This document shows, in pieces, positions 8,901-17,340 of a stretch of 20,101 bases of DNA. This DNA comes from Salisapilia sapeloensis (taxonomy: Eukaryota; Oomycota; Peronosporomycetes; Peronosporales; Salisapiliaceae): contig JAADVB010000302.1 of NCBI GenBank assembly GCA_023334545.1, positions 1 to 20,101 on the forward strand, read 5' to 3'. Within the stretch, counting starts at the first letter, position 1; each line of letters begins with the position of its first letter. The notes under the pieces were generated by a model. It made no database searches. It saw nothing but the letters and a program-made list of their open reading frames with translations, and was not told where the DNA came from. The position numbers and the translations under genes are program-made.

Positions 8901-11900
8901 GGTCTGGAGACTATCTACGCTTCTTGCACGTGTATCATCGGTTGGATTGTACGCCTTTTTCATTTTACCAGCATAGTCATTTATTGCTTGTACTCATCGG
9001 TAGCAATCTAGGCTATCGGCTACGTTGTGGGAAAAATCACATCTCTCATGTCGAACTTGGACAAGGTACGGCATATATTCCGATTGCGTACTAGTTGACA
9101 ATCTTAAAAATATCGTGGCATGTCATTTGTTAGGATGAAAAAGATCACCGAGATCGAGTTAACGACTTTGAGCTGTACAGTTCTCGACTTCAGGTAATGC
9201 ACTTGCATTTTCATAGGAAGTTGAAACAAGAAAACTCAATATTGGTACGTATAGCTTCCTGCCTACCTTCGCGAAAGATCACTAGAGTCACTTGACTACA
9301 AAAGCAAGTGTCAATTGGAGATCAACATTCGCAAAACGTTTAAGGACTTACCGATATCTCTACAAGTAATACTCTTTGACGAGTTGTACGGTCCTGTGCT
9401 CCGTAAATGTCCAGAATTTTCCAGCTGCCTTTCACGGCCACAGATAGAAGCGCTTGCGTGTGAGTTTACGCTTGAGCTCTATCTGCCGGAAGACGCGATT
9501 GTTGAAGAGGGACGAATCGGAACGAAATTGTATATTATGCAGAAAGGGAGAGGCGAATGGTTTGCAGCTGGATCCAAGATCACTTTTGCTGGTATACACG
9601 AAGGGGTTATGTTTGGCGATTTAGCGTTCTTTCTTCCCGGTACAAGGTATATGGCTAGTGCTCGAGCTGTTAAAAGCTCTCAGGTCCTAATGCTTCGGCG
9701 TCGGCAATGGATGAAGCTTTGGCCGGACAAGAGTCGCCGGAATGTTGAAAGGAAGCTACTGCCCCTGATCAAGTCCAAGCACATCGCCATGACCAAAGCT
9801 TTCATCAACATTATAAAGAACTTTGAGGTGTCTAAATACGATGTTTCGACACATGCAAATCGTCATCAGCGAGGACATACAACGTCTAATCTTAATGCAT
9901 TAAAACCATTAAGTTCAAAGGAATCAGCTCCTGACGTATCGGAGGATTGTCCCGATCGTCCACAACTACGAGACATGAAAACAAATACAGCTCAAGTAAG
10001 CAGACGAAAGTTGTCATCTCATTTTGACATGCAAAACCATCCAGCCAAGTCATTGGATGCTACGAGCGCCGAGGCACATTGGAAACGGCATCAAAAGAAT
10101 TTGCTCATGTTGTCCCTAATTGACCAGCATAATCGCATGGAGGCGGAAATCACGTACAGAGACCGAAGAGTTTCAAATGTAGAAAAAACGGGAGGATTGG
10201 AAGCACTGCATCTACAGAAAAGAATATCACCAAGGCTAAAAGAATATCATAGGGGAGATTCATCCAAAATGGTAGTTGATGAAGAAGCTACTCGAAACAA
10301 ACCTAATTTAGAAGACGCCCAGCATGTCGGATTACGGAATGAACCTACTGGAGATCGTACGAAAAGCTGTGTTCATCTCCCTAGTGCTACCGCCCAGGGT
10401 GGAACTGTCAAATTATTCTCCAACAAGTCTGTGAAAAACAATTTTAGTAAGCTACTTCCTACAAACCGGCGAAATCCATTTTCGCCTGATGAAAAGAAAC
10501 TCGTACAAAAAAGGCGACGTCATTCGTTGCAAGGTCCGACACAAGAATATCGAAAATCGCTGGAATCAGTTCAGCTTTTCTCTAACGACATGCCGATTCC
10601 AGGAGTAGCTCACCGAGGATCTATAACGACCGCGGCGCGCAAACTGCAGTTAACTCCAGGTCTAGATTTGCAATCGTCTGCAAATGCCACAAAGCCACGC
10701 ACAGCAAACTCCAAATTCCCTTTCGCCTCGTTTAATTTACTCTCAGTAGTCCGTCAAATGCGTCCCAAGTCAACTTTGGGTCAAGGACTAGGCGTGGCGA
10801 ACGCTAGAGATGACACTGCTGTTGGAAATTACCACCAAGGAGACCAAGCTACTATTCATCATGAAAGTGCACCATCTGAAGATCCGGCTCTAGATGGCAT
10901 TGATGAAATAGAACATTTACGAGTCCTACTGGAGAGATGGCGCCGACGCCAACGCAAACCTGGCTTAAGCAAGAAAAGCTCTGTCGTGCTTCCGATGGAC
11001 CAAACACTAGAGTACCGGAACTTGTACCAGATCTGGGTCGAGCCACCGCCACCGCATTCTATGATGCTAGAGAGCTCATATTTCCGGAGATTTTGGAATG
11101 TACTTATGCTTCTGATCTGCTGGTACTACGTACTTGTAGTCCCATTCCGAGCTGCGTTTGACTACGAAGCACTTGACCACGTGGATGAACGACATGTCAC
11201 GACGACTCTTTGGTTCATGATGGAATACGTTTGCGATCTGCTTTGCGTCATTGACTTCATTTTCAACTGCCGCTACTTTGCGTTCATCGATCGAGGGGAA
11301 GTGGTGACGGAACCAAAAGCTATCTTTGAGCATTATTACCACGACGGCTCCTTTCTATCCGACCTTCTCGTGATATTCCCGTTTGAAGTATTTCTACCTT
11401 TCTACTCGGTCTGTATCGGTAAGACTGCATGGCCGACTTTAGCTACCGTTACTTGGTTTCAAATTGCAATACTTCGAATGACGAAAATGCTTCGCATCAT
11501 CCACCTGCATGAACTGGGTGACCGAGTCCAACGGATGATTCTGTTCGATATGAAACTGAGCTCTGTGCGAATGAGCTATTTGTTCTTCATTCGATGTGCA
11601 TTGGATTTTATTCTTGGCGCACATTGGCTTTGTTGTGCATTCTTTGCAATATCATTTAATACATACAATGAAGACGTCCCGTCGTGGCTTACGACACCAG
11701 ACATGCTGTCTTTCCTCGACATTGACGGAGCTAAAGGAATCGCTTCCGTCCCACTCAAAACGCGCTTCTTCCGCTCGTATCACTTTAGTATTGGCGCCGT
11801 CACCACCGTATCGTACGGAGACATTACACCACAGAATGCAGTAGAGACTTTGGTTGTCGTTGTGATCATTGTCTTCTCCGTCGTGTTCTTTGGTATGCTC

Positions 11901-12671
11901 TCCGGTGGATTCTTCCAACTACTTGAAGGTGAACTCGGACGTCGAGCAGACTATGAAGAGCGAGTTGCTCGGGTCGCCCATTTCATGGTGTTTCATCGGC
12001 TACAACTACGAGTCTGGAAGCAGTTGCAACTCTACTTTTCTATGCATTGGCAAGAAAGCAGAGGGCTGGATGAGACGCAGCAGCTTCGCGGAGTCACCAC
12101 AGCGGTGAAAAACGATATCGCACTCTTTGTCAAGCGTCAATTTGTCGCGAAATTACCACTGTTTGCGAGTTGTGAAGAAGCATTTATACGAGCTGTCGTC
12201 ATTGCGTTTGAACAGGAGCTTTACGTTCGAAGCGATGTAATCATCGCCGAAGGAGATACTGGAAGAAGCTTGTACGTGATCGAAACTGGCCAAGTGCTCG
12301 TACGAGTTCCAAAGAAACCACCGAAACGTGACCTCAAAAGCTTTGATCAAAAGCATTCAGAAGACTCTGTAGTGGAACTGATCAAGACAAAGTATGACTT
12401 CTTCGGAGAAAAGTCACTGGTGCTGGACATGCCTCGAAGCGCTACATGTATCGCTCTTAGCTCCTGTCGAATGCTATTGCTGACGGTCGACAAGTACGAA
12501 GATATATTAGAAGAATTTCCAGAGTATCGAGAGAAGAATATGCGAGAGTGGATATTTGTCAATTTGCCAGATAACAACGCTCACCATGCAACACCTGAAT
12601 CTATGGCAAAGAAGAAGGCATTTTGTGACCCGGATGCATCCTATGACCCAGATGCATCCTTTCAGCCGTAG
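3884..12671 (+). CDS. Four-repeat cyclic-nucleotide-gated channel-like protein (pseudo-tetramer)
   Basis: I join exons 3884-5554, 5628-8792, 8862-8948, 9012-9065, 9134-9193, 9217-9244 and 9286-12671 into one frame of about 2,816 residues. Introns are 73, 69, 63, 68, 23 (doubtful) and 41 bp. The joins fall inside domains, so the pieces are one gene: exon 1/2 joins mid C-linker/CNBD (RYMRK to IPFF), exon 2/3 joins inside the third pore helix (YWCLET to FTVVCFGD), and exon 3/4 joins inside the third S6. The protein has four 6-TM voltage-gated-type modules, each with C-linker and CNBD. Filters are T441LGQGD, T1053VGYGD, V1615VCFGD and T2529VSYGD. The nearest known architecture is the four-repeat CNGK channel of sea-urchin sperm; here the filters all differ. 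Expected location is the plasma or a ciliary membrane. The acidic N-terminus has an Asp run near residue 52. The start at 3884 follows an upstream in-frame stop. Exon structure around 9194-9308 is uncertain. Confidence 0.85.
6215..8020 (+). other. Channel repeat 2 (canonical TVGYGD filter, CNBD2 with insertion)
   Basis: Residues about 753-1355, all in the second exon. S1 contains LIFLSIEVPFEIAF, S2-S3 has a polar insert of about 75 residues, S4 contains MRFTRLLALGRLLP, and the pore has STVGYGDIHA at 7113-7130 (T1053-D1058), a standard K+ filter. CNBD2 (about 1183-1358) is split by about 60 residues (about 1228-1287) rich in Ser, Arg and Trp. Its phosphate cassette is CFGEESLL (E1302) with SRVNARA; the Arg is kept but the Thr is not. 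Confidence 0.8.
8150..9720 (+). other. Channel repeat 3 (VVCFGD filter, CNBD3)
   Basis: Residues about 1398-1830, spread over five or six exons. S4 has LLRLPRLLRSPQLLPF, S6 continues in the 54-bp exon (AIGYVVGKI), and CNBD3 starts the last exon. The filter, in the 87-bp exon at 8868-8885, is VVCFGD: V1615 replaces Thr, C1617 replaces the first Gly, and F1618 replaces Tyr. CNBD3 has FGDLAFFLPGTRYMASARA; D1800 replaces the usual Glu and the RTA motif is altered (R1809). Confidence 0.72.
10880..12580 (+). other. Channel repeat 4 (TVSYGD filter, canonical CNBD4)
   Basis: Residues about 2225-2790. S1 holds LICWYYVLVVPFRAAF, S2-S3 is short, S4 is ILRMTKMLRIIHLHEL with basic residues every third position, and the pore has TTVSYGDITPQN at 11805-11822 (Ser for the first Gly). 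CNBD4 is the only complete one: FGEKSLVLDMPRSAT with E2730, R2739 and T2742, which fits real cNMP binding. It is separated from repeat 3 by about 410 residues of basic, apparently disordered linker (roughly 1873-2283). Confidence 0.8.
12627..12662 (+). repeat. 18-bp tandem duplication at channel C-terminus
   Basis: Two adjoining copies, GACCCGGATGCATCCTAT and GACCCAGATGCATCCTTT, encode DPDASY and DPDASF just before the stop codon. They differ at two bases. This is likely a small slippage duplication in the unstructured tail. Confidence 0.85.
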
Positions 12672-12748
12672 TTTGTCGAGGAGAATTAACTTTAATTGGA
12701 AAGCAATTACACCGATCTTAATTACTATGTTGTTGCTTAGTGTGCATT

Positions 12749-13792
12749 CTATTCGGTTTGAGAAAGCCCTGCTTGATCATGGTCATATCCGTTGTCTTCA
12801 TAAGTATCGCTGTTGAAAAACATGCTGCCCGTGTTATTATCCTGGTCATTTCCATCGCCAGAACTTTGCTTTATTTTAGGTGATGGAGACGCATCTTCGC
12901 ATTCTCCTTGTCTTGCTCCTCCATAATGCGCTGGCATGGATGTGTCGAACCTTGATATTTCATCAAACTTTGATTTCAAATGAATAAATTCCTCTTTGCC
13001 TTGATCTTGATGCACAATGTCATCGTTTAAATGCTCCGTTTGCTCAAAGTGAGTTATTTCTCGATGCGCAAATTCTCCATCTCCAGACTCCATGTGAACA
13101 ATTTCTTGCTGATGTTTCTCTCGTTCAACTAATTTCTGAGCATTGCCAAGCTCATCAATCTTTGTATATTCTGTAATATGTTCTTGGATGGTAATTTCGC
13201 GCTTTTTCCACGCACCTGGTGCCGGAGGGGCTGGTGTTGGCTTGGTTGACTGCTGTGTATTCAAAGCGGATGGCTGAAAGATTGTTAGTGCATCTGTCGT
13301 CTCCTGGTTTGAACGATTTTGCCAGCGAGGCGGGGTCGGAAGTTCTTGTACTCGGCGTTCCTTGTCAGCAGCAATATAAATTGCGGAGCGAAGGAACTCG
13401 AGGAAACTGTTGTAATTGATCTTAGTTTCACCATCACCGAGTCGAAAAACACGTCGAAGTACAAGCTGGCGGAATGGCGGTACCGAAAGGTAGGAGCAAA
13501 GTTCATCAAGCTCCAGATAATCATCTGAACTTGTCTATCGAAACAGGAGGTAATGTAAGCACGGATAGGAAAGAAAAGCAAGTTAGGTGAACGATACTCT
13601 AGTGTCTCCAATGCGCTTCAAAGTACGAAATTGCTCATCAAGAGATGCATGTTTGTTCTTGCGAAGGTTGAAGGCTTTTAAAATGAGAAAGTGTTGCAGC
13701 TTGACACTTTGCTTATTGCTCGCCTGTTTACGATCCAAAGACCGGGGAGGAGCAGAGCATCCACCAGACATTCCGTCGACATCTACTTTCAT
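12749..13792 (-). CDS. Two-exon protein with degenerate EF-hand-like domain
   Basis: I join exon 1 at 13792-13598 and exon 2 at 13534-12749 across a 63-bp intron (GTATCG donor, GATAG acceptor), giving 326 residues; both ends are in phase 0. The start is the first ATG downstream of the neighbouring nucleotidyltransferase stop. Around residues 66-115 the sequence TSSDDYLELDEL, then VFRLGDGETKINYNSFLEFL, has the helix-loop-helix look of an EF-hand pair. The second loop keeps G-D-G and the I-x-Y part, but the canonical first Asp and last Glu are not in register, so Ca2+ binding is uncertain. The second half is rich in Glu, His, Gln and Asp (for example KKREITIQEHITEYTKIDEL) and ends in an acidic tail. 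I do not recognise this half. The gene converges on the channel gene, with 77 bp between stop codons. An accessory role in Ca2+ signalling would be speculation. Confidence 0.65.
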
Positions 13793-13885
13793 TAGTGATT
13801 TGCGATCGATTAGTATATCCCGAGGGTATCTCGCTCCGACCCAAAATAGCACCAAGCAACAAAATACCAATTCCAGACAAATATT

Positions 13886-15649
13886 TCATTGCTCTACTAA
13901 TTCATCCAGTAGCATGGAAACAGACTTGTTCGTGTCGCTCAGCTTTTGGCATGCTGCTACGATGGCAGCGCGGAAATGAAGAGATCCTTTCTTCTTAAAA
14001 AGAGTGCCAAGATCGCGAGTCGTCTCGATGGGATCTTCAATGCTGACGACTGCTTTTCGCCACACCTTAGCTTTCGTCCAGTTCTTCTCTTTCTTCGTCA
14101 TCAATGCACGCTGTCGCAAGTTCACGACCGAGTTTGTCCAGTCAAACTTTCTCACGTAAAAGCAGAAAAATCGAACGGCAAGTACCCACCATGGTTCTAC
14201 TTGACTCACGCAAAGTTCTGGATGTGCTGTTAACGCCTCTTTGATTGACAAGCTCACAGTTTCTGGTGTTATCGTAGCAATCGTATCAGCGTCCTCTTTG
14301 TAGCAGCTCGTGATATCGATGACAGGTAGCTTTTCCTCCTGCTGCAAGTAGTGCAAGAACATGAGCAAGAGTCCGTAGGAGCTGATCTGATGGCCGAACG
14401 TAGCGTGATGACGTTGCCGCCAGCGTTTCAAGCACAAAAATGCCTTTTGAATAGACAATCTTAGCGGTCCGCTGGCATCTATAAGCCCCCGAATGAGCTC
14501 CGTATTCCATAAAGCTGCCACGTTGTTTACGCTTAGCTCACATGGCACTGCTAGCATAGCATCTTGAAACTGTACGATAGGCACTCGGGCGTTTGTGATC
14601 GCGATAAAATTTGCATCGCTACTACTAGCTGCGTACAGCTCCAAGTGTTCCTTCAGTTCGGCCACGATAGGAGCAGTGTCCTGGCGGAAGACGACGTCGG
14701 ATGGGATGAGGACACAAAGATCCAAATCCTCAGATCCGTTTTCCTCCGTTAATCCAGTTGATCTTGATCCGAAGGTGAAAACGCGAGCGTCAGGCCATAG
14801 CTGTTGTATACATTCTTGAATGCGATCGCGCACATGATCACGCTCTGGATGACTCGATACCAGCGTTTTATGGACTTGTTGATCAGTAGAAGACTCTGCA
14901 TGATCCCATTTTCCACGTACGACTCGCTGTTGCAATAACAGAGAATAGCTGCTAGCATAAGATGGAATGAGGTGGAGCATCTTTTCTTCGGATAAACAGC
15001 GTTCCACCAACAAGCGCTGGAGATGCTTCCGTTCTGATTGCTGTTCTTCCGTCATAGACGATGTATCTTGCAGCAAAGATTTTACGGCATTTAAAGTCGT
15101 AGCACTGCTTATAGAAGAGGCTTGTTTCTGAGCTGATTGAAGCCATGGCCACAAGAACTCGTTTAATCGTACTTCGTTTGACAACATTGAAGTACTGGTA
15201 TGCTGCAGAAACTTGGCTTTTAGAAGCATACTCTTCTCCGTATCAGTTTCAGCTTTTAAAATCTGTAAAGTCGTCTCCTGCTGAGGTTTTAGCCGTTTGG
15301 TGTAGTGTCCTGCGGCTTTAGCTGCCTCCATTTTCCACAGTAGATTATGCAGCAAGTGCATTTTGGCCTCTTCCGTGCCTATCTGGAGAACCATATTCTG
15401 TCCGACATCCCAATCTCGACTATCCACTTTCTCTCCCTTGTCTTGAGTGGTCGTGCACTTGGCAATCCATTCATCCAACGTCGCTAAGGACACCAGCTCG
15501 TCATTGCTACACTTTCTACTTGATACACCAGATGCATCAGCAAGTCCCGATTGCGCTCGTCTAGCAAGACGCTCTGCTTTGGATTTCTTCGCGCCCTTAC
15601 TCCCATGTCGCTTCCTCTTCCGAGTACTTGCACCTGCCGTGGTACTCAT
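13886..15649 (-). CDS. Cid1/TRF4-type non-canonical poly(A) polymerase or terminal uridylyltransferase
   Basis: Single-exon protein of 587 residues in the DNA polymerase beta-like nucleotidyltransferase superfamily, which adds non-templated A or U to RNA 3' ends. Seen: the nucleotide-binding FGSRSTGL (G294, S295), catalytic Asp pair SEDLDLCV (D308, D310), then AVPCELSVNNVAALWNT, where the third catalytic carboxylate is Glu (E371) rather than the usual Asp. This is followed by the central helical domain (LSIQKAFLCLKRWRQ, SYGLLLMFLHYLQ) and a PAP-associated region (CFYVRKFDWTNS, IEDPIETTRDLG). The N-terminus (residues 10-31) is strongly basic, KRKRHGSKGAKKSK, and may be a nuclear or nucleolar signal. 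About 230 residues precede the catalytic core with no domain I recognise. Substrate choice (A or U) cannot be told. It lies upstream of the EF-hand-like gene on the same strand, 93 bp apart. Confidence 0.87.
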   Translation of the reverse strand: MSTTAGASTRKRKRHGSKGAKKSKAERLARRAQSGLADASGVSSRKCSNDELVSLATLDEWIAKCTTTQDKGEKVDSRDWDVGQNMVLQIGTEEAKMHLLHNLLWKMEAAKAAGHYTKRLKPQQETTLQILKAETDTEKSMLLKAKFLQHTSTSMLSNEVRLNEFLWPWLQSAQKQASSISSATTLNAVKSLLQDTSSMTEEQQSERKHLQRLLVERCLSEEKMLHLIPSYASSYSLLLQQRVVRGKWDHAESSTDQQVHKTLVSSHPERDHVRDRIQECIQQLWPDARVFTFGSRSTGLTEENGSEDLDLCVLIPSDVVFRQDTAPIVAELKEHLELYAASSSDANFIAITNARVPIVQFQDAMLAVPCELSVNNVAALWNTELIRGLIDASGPLRLSIQKAFLCLKRWRQRHHATFGHQISSYGLLLMFLHYLQQEEKLPVIDITSCYKEDADTIATITPETVSLSIKEALTAHPELCVSQVEPWWVLAVRFFCFYVRKFDWTNSVVNLRQRALMTKKEKNWTKAKVWRKAVVSIEDPIETTRDLGTLFKKKGSLHFRAAIVAACQKLSDTNKSVSMLLDELVEQ

Positions 15650-15898
15650 GCTCGATTTGTGCCCAAAATGCGTGGCAGTGTGTAACTATGAAAGACTAGG
15701 AAAGCAGCAAATGCAAAAGATTTTTCATTCCCGGGTCCACCCTTAGTACCTCGATCCTTGCAAGCTTTCTTGTTATCCGGGGGGTTTCTACAAATCCACA
15801 ATTGTCGGTGGCTATCGTATGGAGCATATCTCTCATCTTTCATTGACAATACCGTCCTCCACTTCGATCGTGAACGAGGTATGTAGCCCATTGGCTTT
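15650..15898. other. Intergenic region, nucleotidyltransferase promoter side
   Basis: These 249 bp lie between the ankyrin-gene stop codon and the nucleotidyltransferase start codon, both on the minus strand. They must hold the 3' end of the former and the promoter of the latter. I see no open frame with family motifs, no RNA gene and no clear repeat here. Confidence 0.5.
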
Positions 15899-16975
15899 CT
15901 ACTGCTCTTGCGCAATATCATCTTCCGTCTCTTCCACAATGGCTCCGAAGGCCAAGAATCGCGAATATCGCATGTAACGACGGACGAGAACAGTCGATAG
16001 ATCAGGGTCCGTCTCGAGGAACGTGTCGTTGTCACGTGGAACGATCTCTGGTTCCTCCTGACGCTCGCCGCTTTCCATGAACCTCTCGACTGCCCTCAAA
16101 TTCCCGCTGCTGGCGCACTCGAGCATGTACAGCACCTGATTATGACGGTGGTGCCTCGCCACATCGACAGCCGTCTCTTCTGCCACGTTTGGCATATCCG
16201 GGTCGCCGCCAGCAGTGATGAGCAAGTAGACGCTCTGGACGTCTCCTTGCGCACATGCAAAGTGCATTGGAGAATTACCATCGCGGTCTTCCGCGTATGG
16301 GTCTGCGCCACGGTCCAACAGCATTTCCACGACTTCCGACCGCCCTTCTTGGCATGCAAGCATGAGTGCAGTACGTTGCGACCGGGAGGCTTCCACGTCA
16401 CAACTCCATCGCTTCCGCTCTTCCTCTTGCACCGGCTTATGCTGTAAGAACTGACGCACGACGTCAGCGTGACCTTGCTTGGCGGCAATGTGCAGAGGCA
16501 GGAGTCCGTTGGCAGCATGCTGCGTGACGCTCGCACCATTTTGGAGCAAAACGGTAACCATACGCTCTTTTCCGAGAGAGCTGGCAATGTACAATGCGCT
16601 GTAGCCGTCCAATGTCACGTCGTCGACGTCGGCACCGTAGTGGAGAAGGACTTGAGCGACGGCGCAATACCCGTGCGACGCGGCCAAGTAGAGCAAGGAC
16701 TGTCCCAAGGCCGTGCGTGCCTGTACGTCTCCGCCTGCGGAAAGGAGTTCCTCTACCTCATTCACATGTCCTTTCGAGACAGCGTCCAACAACTTGTGCT
16801 TTCGTGCTTTGGCTGCAGCAGCGAGTTTCGCGATATTTCGGCCGAGGAAATGCCAAAGACGCGTGGGGTTGTCATGCGGGACATTGCTCTTGGACTGCTT
16901 AGCAGCAGTGCGCGACTCGGTGTCCGGCAACGGTGCGTCTTGGGCTGGATTTTCAAATGTCATTGGAGACGGCAT
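15899..16975 (-). CDS. Ankyrin-repeat protein
   Basis: Single-exon protein of 358 residues with about seven tandem ankyrin repeats between residues 57 and 285. Typical units read GQSLLYLAASHGYCAVAQVL, GYSALYIASSLGKERMVTVL, LLPLHIAAKQGHADVV, RTALMLACQEGRSEVVEMLL and NSPMHFACAQGD. Repeat 4 carries an insert of roughly ten residues rich in Glu, Lys and Arg. The N-terminal 55 residues are polar with no signal peptide or membrane segment. The C-terminal 70 residues are acidic and include a basic-aromatic patch, VRRYMRYSRFLAFG. Ankyrin stacks are protein-binding scaffolds, so no specific function can be assigned. It is divergently oriented to the DusA-like gene, with 365 bp between start codons. 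Confidence 0.9.
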   Translation of the reverse strand: MPSPMTFENPAQDAPLPDTESRTAAKQSKSNVPHDNPTRLWHFLGRNIAKLAAAAKARKHKLLDAVSKGHVNEVEELLSAGGDVQARTALGQSLLYLAASHGYCAVAQVLLHYGADVDDVTLDGYSALYIASSLGKERMVTVLLQNGASVTQHAANGLLPLHIAAKQGHADVVRQFLQHKPVQEEERKRWSCDVEASRSQRTALMLACQEGRSEVVEMLLDRGADPYAEDRDGNSPMHFACAQGDVQSVYLLITAGGDPDMPNVAEETAVDVARHHRHNQVLYMLECASSGNLRAVERFMESGERQEEPEIVPRDNDTFLETDPDLSTVLVRRYMRYSRFLAFGAIVEETEDDIAQEQ

Positions 16976-17340
16976 GCTTTGTAGATAGGATAGGAGGGTC
17001 TCGACGACTGAAGTGGAGGGGGTGATATACGACGTCTGGGTCGTGTACGAAAGGGCGTGGTGTTTTTTCCGACCCTTTTGTGCCCGGTGCTTGCCTCGTT
17101 GGGAAGTGATGGAAGAATCGCTGATCGAGGGTGTCGATTTGTAATTTGCATCCCAATTTGCAGCATGATGCTTTCGTCGAAAAGCAGCTGGAAAGTACGC
17201 AACTGTACCTAATTTTTACATGATTCAAAAGTACTGGACCGTGTGACAGTCGGACGAAATCAAGGCGGAGGTAAAAGCCGGGTAAAACCGTTGTTTTAGG
17301 ACCATCGGCACGACAAACTGTTTAACACGGAGCGAGGTGA
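16976..17340. promoter_or_regulatory. Divergent intergenic region between ankyrin and DusA-like genes
   Basis: These 365 bp separate two start codons pointing away from each other, so they should contain both promoters. I see no coding sequence with recognisable motifs and no RNA gene. A short imperfect direct repeat, GGTAAAAGCCG then GGTAAAACCG, lies at about 17270-17290. No confident initiator or TATA element was identified. Confidence 0.5.

Noticed and set aside
12556-12816. Plus-strand open frame after the channel gene
   Set aside because: It overlaps the channel 3' end in another frame and the convergent gene's 3' end, and shows no motif.
16469-16984. Long plus-strand open frame opposite the ankyrin gene
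   Set aside because: It has no recognisable motifs and is a shadow of the strongly supported ankyrin coding sequence on the minus strand.
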